DNA of 64,000 bases from Ampelomyces quisqualis (Eukaryota; Ascomycota; Dothideomycetes; Pleosporales; Phaeosphaeriaceae). The notes under the pieces are model-generated. The model saw only the letters and a list, made by a program, of their open reading frames with translations, was not told the origin of the DNA and searched no databases. Both the position numbers and the translations under genes were made by a program. Below, one piece after another: positions 1 through 9,239 of the stretch (the stretch's first letter is position 1; each line of letters opens with the position of its first letter). The stretch is from positions 248,001 through 312,000 of the forward strand of contig JAGTXZ010000003.1 of the NCBI GenBank assembly GCA_018398575.1, given 5' to 3'.

Positions 1-217
1 AGGGAACGAAATCAAGCCATGGCCATTGAATCAGGGAGGGCCAGCCGTCGTCTCGCTGCCACCCGTGCTCAGCGAGTCGCGAAAGTTGTGGTCGCCGCAT
101 CGGGCTTAGTCGTCTTGGCGGCGCGCTGCCTGATTCGACCTCGACTTCACGGCCACCACCGCGCCACACCACCCACTGCACGCACACACCGCCCCGAACA
201 CATCTCCGGCCTTCACA

Positions 218-732
218 ATGGCAGGGTACGTCATGCCTGGCAGCTCGCAGCGTCTTGAATTGGCGTCCCCGTCGCGCATCGGCTCTCGCTGCACACGTGC
301 GGATCCCGCACAAACCTGATACTGACGACCAGCAGCTGGATGTTCCGCGACAACCGTGTCCCGTACTACCAGCGCGAGTTCCAGAAGCACGATGGCTTGA
401 GGACATGGGAGAAGGTGCGTCAGTCCCACACAGGAGCCGGGGGTATCATGGGGCTTTGACGTGGGCGGGGCGGATACACGTCGGGTGCATGACTGCCCTT
501 TGGAACTGGATGCTTGAAACCGCAACGAGGAGGGCGGAGCGCTGACGGTTTCACTTGACAGGCCCGCGGCAAGTGGATGATTCCCGCCTACAAGGTCATA
601 CTCTACTCCAGCCTTGGCGCCAGCGTGTGGATGATGGGCCGTCTTGTTCTTGTAAGGCAAATCCCCGCCCACGCAATCTGCTGGTTTGCTGACTCCCAAC
701 AGGGGCACAAGACGTGGTTCGGCAAGAACTAA
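218..732 (+). CDS. Cytochrome c oxidase subunit VIIa-like protein (COX7a family)
   Basis: Small inner-membrane subunit of respiratory complex IV. Four exons: 218-225, 333-414, 562-651 and 703-732, giving 69 aa (68 if the acceptor three bases downstream is used). The reading starts MAG then S-W-M-F-R-D. It holds the NRVPYYQREFQKHDG stretch, which resembles the N-V-P-x-x-Q-x-x-F-Q signature of animal COX7A, then one hydrophobic segment (about residues 37-58), and ends GHKTWFGKN. All introns have GT-AG ends and preserve frame. The first exon codes for less than three residues, so gene finders that require a long first exon would start at the internal ATG at 340. Family assignment is by remembered motif, not alignment. 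Confidence 0.75.
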
Positions 733-1166
733 GCTCTCGGAACAAGGAAGACGATGTCGAAGTGAGGCCAAGGGAAGATGTTGTGGCAACCTCATCGTAC
801 ATGTAGAGACAAGGGACGGACTTTGCATCCGAGCACGATTTCTATGTCCAGGCCGAATAGAACGCAATCAGCCATTCACACATTGGCAGCCTGCCGTGCG
901 CCTTGACAATTTGACCGACACAGGCTCAACTCCTACTCGCACTTGACAGTGGACACCGTGTGATGTCACGTGAAGATGGTACAGCCCGGTCCTGATGATA
1001 ATGAGCATTTGTCGCCAGAGTCCACATGTCTGTACTCCGTCCCGTCCTGGAGCTACCCCTCCTCATTCGTGCTAGCGTGTGCCAAGGTTGGAAGCCGACG
1101 GCCGCCGCGTATGATGTATCCTCCACCGTCAACCTCTCTCCCACCCCGCGCAGAGGCCAATTGACC
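733..1166. other. Intergenic, no gene seen
   Basis: This stretch holds the 3' flank of the COX7a-like gene and the promoter and leader of the CCDC47-like gene. The last 40 bases before 1167 are pyrimidine-rich (ctctctcccacccc), which is common just upstream of fungal start codons. No supported ORF. Confidence 0.5.
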
Positions 1167-2564
1167 ATGGCCGATTTCGTCAAGAAGCTCTTTGGCGGCC
1201 CGAAGCCCGCGCAGGCCCCCGTTGTCGGCGATGATGGCACGCTGCTTCCCCATGGCCCCTCACGCCGCTGTCGCATGGCTAACACGCGCCGCAGACTTCG
1301 CCGACTACGCGAGCGCTCCCGCGGCCACGCCCGCGGCCATGTCGTCCTTCACCGACGCCGCGTACGCCGCGCAGCCGACGGGCGGCATTGGCGCGCGCCC
1401 CTACACGGCATGGTACCGCGTGTGGGAGCGCACGACGGCCGAGGACTTCAAGCTGGAAATGTACGTCCTGCCCTTCCTCGCCGTGCTGATCCTCGTGCAC
1501 GTGTGGGGCACGCGCGCCAACCGCAGCAAGGCGAGGGCCTGGGCAAAGGCACACGCGCCGGCGCTGCAGCACGAGTTTGCGCAGGTCGGGTACCAGGCGG
1601 GCCAGCAGCCGGCCGCCTCGGCCGAGATTCTGCGCGAGAAGAAGGCCGACGAGTTCCAGTCGTATGCGACGGGGCGCCAGAACGTGGCGTTTGTCGACTT
1701 CAAGATCAGCCTGGTCAAGCGCTACAATCCGTTCATGCTGCTCGGAGAGTACACCATGCCCCTGTTCTTCGAGAGCTTCCCGGCCCCCGTCGAGCGCCTC
1801 GAAGCGACCGCCTACGTGTTCGACGGCAACGAGACCAAGTTCGCTCCGTCGTACGGCTCTGGCGACGCCAAGAAGGTGCCCAGCAGCTCGTTCGACGGCT
1901 TCGTCTTTGCCGTCGTGCACAAGGACATGATGAAGCGCATGCGAGAGGACCGCTACGACGTATCCCTCACGACCACGCGCGACCACGCCAAGCTCCCCAT
2001 CTGGACCGCCGTCATGAGCGAGAGCGCCGAAATCACCGACATGGTCCTCACTCCCGAACTGATCAAAGCCATCCACGATGCGGGCGACGACTTTGAAGCC
2101 CTCATCATTTCCGACCAGCCCATCGACCAACCCAAGACGTGAGTCCCTCTTTCCACTCTGCCCTCCCACCCCACCTCCCCAGCTCTAACACGATGCCCAG
2201 TCTCGACGAAACCACGCCAAAGAAGCGCATCTCGCTCTCCCTCAAACTCTCCTCCTCCCCCTCCACCCTCCCCTTGTTCACCTACTTCCTCCGCCTCCCC
2301 GACCACCTCTCCGCGTCCGCACACTTCCGCCCCGAAGCCCTGCGCCGCATCAAGCAGACGCGCGAAGAGCAAATGGCCAAGATCCGCAAAATCAACGAGG
2401 AAGAAAAAGCAGAGGAGCGCAAGGCCACGGCAGATAAACTGAAGCGCGAGCAGCGCGACGCAAAGCTCGGCAGGCTCAGTGCGGACGAGCAGAGAAAGTT
2501 TCTGGAAAAGGAGAGGGAGAGAGATGGCCGCAAGAAGATGAAGAGGAGTACCGTCAAGGCCTAG
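1167..2564 (+). CDS. CCDC47-like ER membrane protein (DUF1682)
   Basis: Likely homologue of CCDC47, a subunit of the ER PAT/multipass translocon complex that helps insert membrane proteins and bind calcium. Three exons: 1167-1236, 1295-2138 and 2201-2564, total 425 aa. The N-terminus (MADFVKKLFGG) is short and soluble. One membrane segment follows at about residues 95-113 (MYVLPFLAVLILVHVWG), then a globular DUF1682 region, and a charged Arg/Lys/Glu coiled-coil tail ending in the basic run GRKKMKRSTVKA. The first intron is a GC-AG intron: no GT donor gives the right frame, while GC at 1237 joins GAT-GAT-G to AC and yields D-D-D-F-A-D-Y. A polyA-like aataaa lies near 2694. Confidence 0.85.
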
Positions 2565-2935
2565 GGCGCGCCGAGATGCTGGGGGTATATACATGTGTTG
2601 GTGTTGTCATGTTGCGTTGGATCGAAAGTGTGGCGTGTAGGATATGTTGCCAGGATGACAGTATGTATGCCGTTGTTGTACAAGCTGGAACGAATAAATA
2701 GCATATTTGGAGAACCCTTGTCGTCACAACAATATACCACTAGCATTGCCATCCATAGATATGATGGCATTCATCGTGAGCTCAACCTTTCTTTTCTTTT
2801 CTTTTCTATCCTTTCCGTTCCTACTCCGCTGTATTCGTTTACTCAAAAATCCTTGCTTTTCTTAGGCTATCACAAAGGTTCACGCTCTCATCACGAGTTC
2901 ATCACATTCCCTCGACGCGCCTCGTCCCATGAAGC
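2565..2935. other. Convergent 3' flanks
   Basis: The downstream flanks of the CCDC47-like gene (+) and the chitinase (-) meet here. It contains an aataaa signal near 2694 and a T/C-rich tract at 2785-2830. No gene seen. Confidence 0.5.
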
Positions 2936-5044
2936 TCACAGTCTTCCTCGAGGTGGCATCTTCTCCCCCTTGACACTCGCCTTCTTACTCGGTCTCGGCC
3001 TCGGTCTCGCCTTGGGCCTGGGCCTGGGCCTGGGCCTGGGCCTCCGCCCGCTTCCTTTCAACATTGCTAGATACTCTGGCGAGAAGGGCAAGGCCCCGGT
3101 GGTGGTGGAAGGTGGTGATTGAGCTGGACCAACAGGACCAACAGGACCAATAGGAGCGACAGGACCAACAGGACCAACGTCAGGAGCAGCCACAATGGGC
3201 TCTTTAATCTGCGGCGTCGATGCCTCTGCTTCGACAGACACGGTGAAATCGTCCGGCACACCAGGCGTAGTGACGTCGTTTGCGTTTGGGCCTTGGGGCG
3301 TTCCATCGACCCAGACGGTATCGTACGGCGCCTTTGACGGAACAGGTTTGATAGGGTTTGCAGGCCCGGAATTGACGGTTGGTCTCGGCGCCGGACGGCC
3401 AGGAGTCTTATATCCCCCCTTATTCAACTCGTCCGCCATCTTCCTCACATGCGACCAATCCGCGCTATCCTCGCCTAGACTCCACGCCATAACTCCCCCG
3501 AGTTTGTATTTCCTCACTACCTGTTCGAACTTGCGCTCAATGAGGTCGGGAGTGTCCCACGTCCAGAACAGCCGGTTTGTGGCGTCGAAAAAGTACTGAC
3601 CACCTGCGCGTTCGTCAGTCGTCCCGCCAGAGGAGAGCGCGCGTTGCCAGGAGCCGAAGACGTCGGGGTCAGTGCAGCCTGTGCCGAAAGCATGTTGGCA
3701 TGCGCCGGAGCAGTGTTCAGGGGAAGTGCCGCAGTTGCCGTATTGGGAACAGCAGCCTGAGGAGCATTTTGTGCCTTGTTCAGAACTGTGGGGGATCAGT
3801 GCTGGATTTGGGCGACGACATCAGAGGCTTACCCGCATGTTCCATCGTTAGAGACGGTGAGGGAAGACAAGGAGATGGGAGACATGTGGGACTTTTCCCA
3901 TGTCCATGCACTACGATACTGTTAGATCCGGGCTCATCGGTGGCTGACTTGGTGTTGTTTTACCCTGATGTCAGGAGGTCCTTGCCAGTCACTGGATCCT
4001 CTGCAAGGACTATCGGGCAGCCGAGAGGTCGTTCTGAGCAGTCTTCTTTGGTGGTGAAGTACTTTGCGTAGTAGGCAAAGCCGACTACAAGAGGTAGTAA
4101 GCGAGAGTATTGTCAAATCTGGTTCGAGGCAGCGTACGGTTCATCTTCTCCGCCGGAGCACCGATAGCAAGATAGTTCTCAATGACTCGAGCGGAGTCGG
4201 CAACAGAGGTGTGGTGCTTCGTGACATTATCACGACGGTTCATAAGATCGTACGACATGACCTTGTAAAACGTTAGCCTGGATATATGGTACTAACTCAT
4301 TTCAGATTTGACGAATTCGACTCACGTTGATGTAGTCAACTGACGGCCAAATATTAGGTCCAGTCTCCTTCGTGTAAGCAATCATGTCACCTAGGACCAT
4401 TTAGTTCTTGAAAAATCATGGGCAATCGCAATTCGACTAACCCTCTTTACCAGGTACAGCGATGGAAAGCAATTTATCCCCAATGGCAGCGCGAGTCTCC
4501 GCCAAGAACTTTGGGAAGGCTTCGATTTGGTAAGTCTTGTCTGAGTTCGCAATTTGTTTGTAGTCGCCACCATTGCCTCCTGGGTACTCCCAGTCGATGT
4601 CTTTTGGTGTCAGTATGATGGTGTGAACCAATGTCAATATGACTTACCAACTCCATCAGCCCCGGTGTTGTCTAACATGGTTGCAACGTCGGCAGCGAAT
4701 TGTTTGATAGAGGCATCAGACTTGGATGCTTGGTGGAAACCAATGTCATCTCCCCATCCACCAACAGCAATCATGACCTTGGCGTTGGGAAATTCTGATC
4801 TGATGGTCGATATGGGCACTTTGGGCTGGAAAGAGGCTGTGGCGTTGGCCATTGCGAAAGCAAGAACGATGTGATCGATGCCAGCACGATCACGTGGATT
4901 TGCGGGTCGAGTTGGATGCCATCTATGAGGCGTTAGTAGGCAGGAAATGTATGGATCATGTTACGCTTACTCGTCCGCATACATGACGAAGCGAGCATTC
5001 GTGAATGCCGCCAAAAGGACCGGCGCAACGAGAGAGACACGCAT
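2936..5044 (-). CDS. Secreted GH18 chitinase with inserted CBM18 module
   Basis: Endochitinase-type glycoside hydrolase, about 580 aa in eight exons. The signal peptide (MRVSLVAPVLLAAFTNA) begins at 5044. GH18 hallmarks in order: substrate strand VMIAVGGWGDD, catalytic DIDWEYPGG (the Glu is the acid), VMSYDLMN with the usual Tyr-Asp pair, and the closing barrel strand GVMAWSLGEDSADW. Between the sixth strand and the end of the barrel (about residues 298-345) sits a hevein-type chitin-binding domain with the Cys pattern CSSGCCSQYGNCGTSPEHC. The C-terminal 130 residues are low-complexity: GPVGP-type repeats, then alternating Arg-Pro. Exon joins, read on the minus strand: ADE/W, GV/DIDW, KE/GDM, IN/VMSY, MN/VGF, SG/AW, CG/SEQ. 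Probably acts on fungal or insect chitin outside the cell. Confidence 0.88.
3001..3050. repeat. Hexanucleotide tandem repeat coding Arg-Pro
   Basis: The + strand repeats ggcctg/ggcctc several times in a row. On the minus strand it encodes the alternating Arg-Pro tail of the chitinase. A repeat like this expands and contracts easily, so tail length may vary between strains. Confidence 0.8.
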
Positions 5045-7260
5045 CTTGAATGCGCGTGATACTTTGACTGCTCAACAGCACGTCCAAAGTCTGCTGATGG
5101 GGAAGTGGTAAAGGGCCAGGTGGAAAACGTTCCGAGGAAGATCTTTGTAGGCCAGGACTCGGTTAGGGTTGCTGGGGAAAGATATCTGATAGCATTCCAG
5201 AACAAGGTAGCCGAGGAGTACCTTCTGGACTAAGCAAAAGGGCATCTGCCCTTGTGTCCCTACGCACTGTACAAATGGCCGTGATGATCCACCCATCTCG
5301 TAGAACACAGTTTGCTACAAGAGGTCTGCCTTGCATTCGCTACCCTAGATTTGGACGGTTCAGCACCGGGGTGCAAAAGATATATGTGTAGCAAACAAGG
5401 AGGCGGTGTGTAAAGCCAGAATTGGTTGCGACATGCTCGCATCCTCAAGTCTGAACGGAGCAGAAGACTTCTCGATGCTGAACATGAGCTGAGTCATTCA
5501 ACGAGACATTGACCTGGTGATAGCTGTCATGCGCGTGGTACTGCGACATTGGAGTGATTGTGGACGATGAGGCGAGGCGTATCGAGACAAGGCTGATCAA
5601 CTGGTTGCTGGAATGTAGGGTCCTACTGTGGTGTAACAGCCCTGGTGTGGATGATCGATATGTCTGTCACACAGCAGCCCGTATACGACGGGCTGGCGCT
5701 CGGAAGGCCGGCGGGCGTTAGTCACCGTTGGTGCGTAACGTCCATATGATGCGCATCGAGGTTACTGAGGTTTGCTGAAGCTCGGCGGTGATGCATCGGG
5801 CGCGCTTGGGACGACTGGTGCGTCCATGTTGGAGAAAGGAGAGAATTTGTCACGCGCATGAGGTGGTTTGCAGATGATGGTGGGGTTATGGAGTAGAGGA
5901 AGGAGCTTACGAAGGGGGCAGTCACGATGCCCAGCTCCCAATGCCAGATGTCGTGCCTGCCTCATCCGAGTGTTTTACTCATCTCCACGTACCGGCTTCC
6001 TTTCTTCCTTTGTACTCACAAGCACGACACCACTACCCAGCTCACTTGCTACCTCAACGAAATATTTGCATCGGCTTCTCTTTCTCTCTACTCCGTACAA
6101 TGATGAGCAACAACAATACCAGACCCTCGGTCACTCGACGCGCACCTGGCAGCGGGCAGCGCGTTCTCTCCGACATGACTCTTGCTGGAGAGTCAACAAC
6201 GACGACATCGATGATGCCGGCGAGACGGGGAACCACGGTTTGGCCGAGGCCCAGCCATCGATGGTGCCATATGATACGGAGTACTCCGTACGGATACATG
6301 AACAGACAGCTTTCACGTGATGGCCCGGCCGATCCGTTGGCGAGGTGACGATGGCCAAGGCACCCCGGTCTGTGCATCGGCCCGCAGGCAAGCTTCGGCC
6401 AATGGCGACGCGTGGTGCATTTGGGAGGCTGGGACTCTGGGAGTCCGGAGGCGGCTGGGAAGAGGCTGCACACGGATCAATAATGATTCAGCTGAGAGCA
6501 TCACCGATCGGCATGGTCACCATGGTGCATGAATGATGAGACGGGTGCGACGCTCCAATGGCAGCGCTCCACGCAGATGAGACGCGGCGTCGCGGCCCAC
6601 TCGCGGGGCTGAGGTTGAGGGCTCTGCCAGCCCAAGCGGCAATCTGCGCGCAAGCAATGGTCGACTGCGCGAGGCCAACCAGCCGCCCGCTGCCCAGTGC
6701 TGCATTGCGATTGCGCGTCCCGGCTCACGAGAAGCCTCGGTGCAGGCGAGCATGCTGCACTGCTGCATGGCCCGCCCCGGGTCGCTTGCATCTCGTCGTC
6801 GACCGGCCGCCAGGGCAGGACGCGGAAAAGGGGGGGCTGCAACGCGCTAGAGCGCCCCTCACAACACGGCTAGGCCTCTTGCGGCCTGCTCGTCGCCCGG
6901 CCGAGCCATTCCATGCGTGCACCACAGCCAAACGGCCTCACAACACGGCCCCCGCCTGACCGCCACTCTACTTGATCCCCTCGCCTCGCCTCACTGCTCC
7001 GTCTCTCCTCCACCCCCGCTACTGCACCCAATTGCATCCCCACGTCACATCGCACGCTGGCCGCTCTTCAGCACTCGCCCTACTCCCACTCCCTCTCCCA
7101 GCGAGACCCTCAAAGGAGCCAAGAAGTTCTTTCTTGATTCCTTTCGAATTGTTTTCGAACGGTTCGAAGGGTATTCGAGAAAGAGCGACCCGACTCCGGC
7201 AAACTGGATTTTGAAGCTCGAGTACGCGCGAGCCCACGTCCCTCGGTCCGCGCTGAGGAT
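5045..7260. other. 2.2-kb gap without a supported gene
   Basis: Holds the chitinase promoter and, at its right end, the hex-1 leader. Composition shifts at about 6310 from mixed to GC-rich, with several CG-rich overlapping short ORFs that show no domain or splice support. A perfect 16-bp palindrome, TACGGAGTACTCCGTA, lies at 6275-6290. No RNA gene recognised. Confidence 0.5.
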
Positions 7261-7274
7261 GCTAACAGCAGCAG

Positions 7275-8358
7275 GTTCCGATCCCCTTCAGTGTCTTCCC
7301 GTCTGCGTATCGGAACGCGGAAGGTACGGAATCTACCAGCGTCCGGGTAGAAGGCGAAGCAAAGCTCCCGCAACAGGCTCCACACGGAGGGGAAGGCCAC
7401 GAAGAAACACACGAATCCTTCTCCGCATCCGTCCACCAGCCCCATCACCGCGACACCCACGTCAAGGAGGAGATTCACATCACCGAGCAGCAGCACCTCC
7501 ATCGCCCGCAGCCCCTCCATCGCCCGCAGCCCCTCGAGCGCGAACAAGTCCACGTGCGCGAACAGACTCGTTACCGACAGCCCGACCAGCCCCAGCACGC
7601 CAACCGCGAAGAAGTTCACGTCCGCGAACAGACTCGTTACCGACAGCCCGTTCAGCCCCAGCGCGAGGAAGTCCACGTGCACGAACAGACTCGCTACAGA
7701 CAGCCCGCCCACCCGCATCAGAGCGTGCACCAGAACCAGGACCGCGTCGAGTACCAATCCTCGTCCCCTCGCAACCGGTAAGTCGCTGAATCGCTCACTC
7801 CCGTTGTTGTTTTGCCAGCGCACACGGCACGGATCACCGCAATCGCCCCGTCTCCCAGCCCCCTGACTTTGGCGCTAGCAAGCCACCTCAACACGCTAGC
7901 CCCTTTCTTCTGTTGTTGTCGGAGCGACATGCAGGCCCCACTTTTCCCTCACCTCCTCTTCCCTACCCAAGCTGACCTTCCCTCTCCTCTTCAGCTACCA
8001 GCCCCCATCTTCCTCCACCCACACACACGTCGAGGTTCAAGACCGAGCCTACGATCGTCACTTCAACACAGTCCACGGCCCTGCCACCGACTACGCGCCC
8101 TCCCAGATCGACGTCTCTGAGCGTCAGTTCCGCGAGCGCACTCGTCCCATCGTCGCTGAGCAAGGTTACACCAACCTATCCACCCACGCCAACCACCAGC
8201 AAGCCTCCCGTCACACGAGGGAGACTGTCACTGTCAAGGACACCTACCCCTACCAAGGTCAAGCTGAGGAACGTGTCGACAGCCGTCACCCAGCACCGGT
8301 CCGAGTAGAAGAATCTGCTCGTTCCACTGCCGCCGCACCCAAGCACTTCAAGCGTGAT
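7275..8358 (+). CDS. hex-1 5' coding extension (long isoform, start not found)
   Basis: An open frame continuous with Hex-1 runs upstream of the usual start. It comprises 7275-7777, an intron at 7778-7994 (gtaagt...ttcag), then 7995 straight into the Hex-1 ATG. The protein is polar and repetitive: a unit containing VHVREQTRYRQP occurs three times between about 7548 and 7715, and HRPQPL twice just before. An acceptor (gctaacagcagcag) sits at 7261-7274 and an in-frame TAA at 7263, so the exon must be joined to something upstream. No ATG in this frame exists between 7263 and 8359, and I could not find a convincing first exon. Long Hex-1 isoforms with charged N-terminal repeats are known in other ascomycetes; use here is inferred. 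Confidence 0.7.
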
Positions 8359-9174
8359 ATGGGATTTTACGACAACGACGGTCAATACCACTCCATCCGT
8401 CAAGGTCTCCACAAGGCCGCACACAAGGTTGCTGAACGCGTAGCCCACCCCATCCACCCTCACCGCCACCACCACCACTCCCACGAGCACTCCAACGTCG
8501 CCTCCAAGTACGACGATCGCCTCGAGGACGTGATTGTCAAGGAAAAGTACACCACTTCAGTCCCATCTGCTGCTCCCGCCGGCCCCGTTCAGTCCGGTGT
8601 CCCTGTTGAGCGCGTCGTTCGTGTCAACAGCTCTTCATCCCGTGTTGCCCCCGCCCCCATCGCTACGTCTTCGTCTGTCCCCGCAGTAGTCCCATCAGCA
8701 CCAGCTACCGCACGCAAGATGGCTTCCGCCAACACCATCACCATCCCCTGCCACCACATCCGCATCGGCGACCTCCTGATCCTTCAGGGCCGCCCTTGCC
8801 AGGTCATCCGCATTACCACCTCCTCCCAGACTGGTCAGCACCGATACCTCGGTGTCGACTTGTTCACCAAGCAGCTCCATGAAGAGTCCTCCTTCATCTC
8901 GAACCCGGCTCCTTCCGTTGTCGTCCAGAACATGCTTGGTCCTGTCTTCAAGCAGTACCGTGTCCTCGACATCCGTGAGGATGGTCGCGTCGTCGCCATG
9001 ACCGAGTCTGGTGATGTCAAGCAGGGCCTTCCCGTCCTCGACCAGAGTGCTCTCCTCAACCGCCTCACAGAGTCCTTCGACAACGGCCGAGGCAGCGTCC
9101 GCATCCTTGTCATCAATGACGATGGCATGGAGATGGCTGTCGACTACAAGGTCGTCCACGGCTCCAGGTTGTAG
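8359..9174 (+). CDS. hex1: Woronin body major protein Hex-1
   Basis: Forms the crystalline core of the Woronin body, a peroxisome-derived organelle that plugs septal pores after wounding. The start MGFYDNDGQYHS matches the start of Neurospora Hex-1 (MGYYDDD). A His-rich linker follows (HPIHPHRHHHHSHEHS, about residues 32-47), then the eIF5A-like two-barrel core from TITIPCHHIRIGD through GQHRYLGVDLFTK to VDYKVVHG. It ends in the peroxisomal signal SRL. Hex-1 arose from eIF5A, but the hypusine loop is absent here, so this is not eIF5A. The frame is open far upstream, so this ATG is probably the short-isoform start. Confidence 0.95.
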   Translation: MGFYDNDGQYHSIRQGLHKAAHKVAERVAHPIHPHRHHHHSHEHSNVASKYDDRLEDVIVKEKYTTSVPSAAPAGPVQSGVPVERVVRVNSSSSRVAPAPIATSSSVPAVVPSAPATARKMASANTITIPCHHIRIGDLLILQGRPCQVIRITTSSQTGQHRYLGVDLFTKQLHEESSFISNPAPSVVVQNMLGPVFKQYRVLDIREDGRVVAMTESGDVKQGLPVLDQSALLNRLTESFDNGRGSVRILVINDDGMEMAVDYKVVHGSRL

Positions 9175-9191
9175 ATGCATACCCGTCAATG

Positions 9192-9239
9192 GTGAGTCAC
9201 TTGGCCCATCATCCTTCATTACCTGCCTAACACCACAAG
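9192..9239 (+). other. Possible 3'UTR intron of hex-1
   Basis: A gtgagt donor at 9192, a branch-like cctaac and a cacaag acceptor at 9239 lie 17 bases after the hex-1 stop. The signals are good but there is no coding consequence, so this is tentative. Confidence 0.35.

Noticed and set aside
1279..2169. 296-codon minus-strand frame
   Set aside because: Antisense shadow of the CCDC47-like exon 2; no domain, high Gly/Arg/Val from complementing GC-rich codons.
2595..3122. 175-codon + frame with Leu-Gly repeat
   Set aside because: The repeat is the opposite strand of the chitinase Arg-Pro tail; the rest lies in the 3' flank.
7548..7715. CRISPR-like array
   Set aside because: The three repeats are coding, of unequal spacing and in a eukaryotic gene; CRISPR arrays are not expected here.
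6917..7789. 290-codon + frame rich in Arg/Pro/Ala
   Set aside because: It overlaps the hex-1 extension in another frame; the hex-1 frame has the repeat pattern, splice sites and continuity with Hex-1.
8701..9174. Annotation of this gene as eIF5A
   Set aside because: The fold is shared, but the sequence matches Hex-1, ends in SRL and lacks the hypusine loop.
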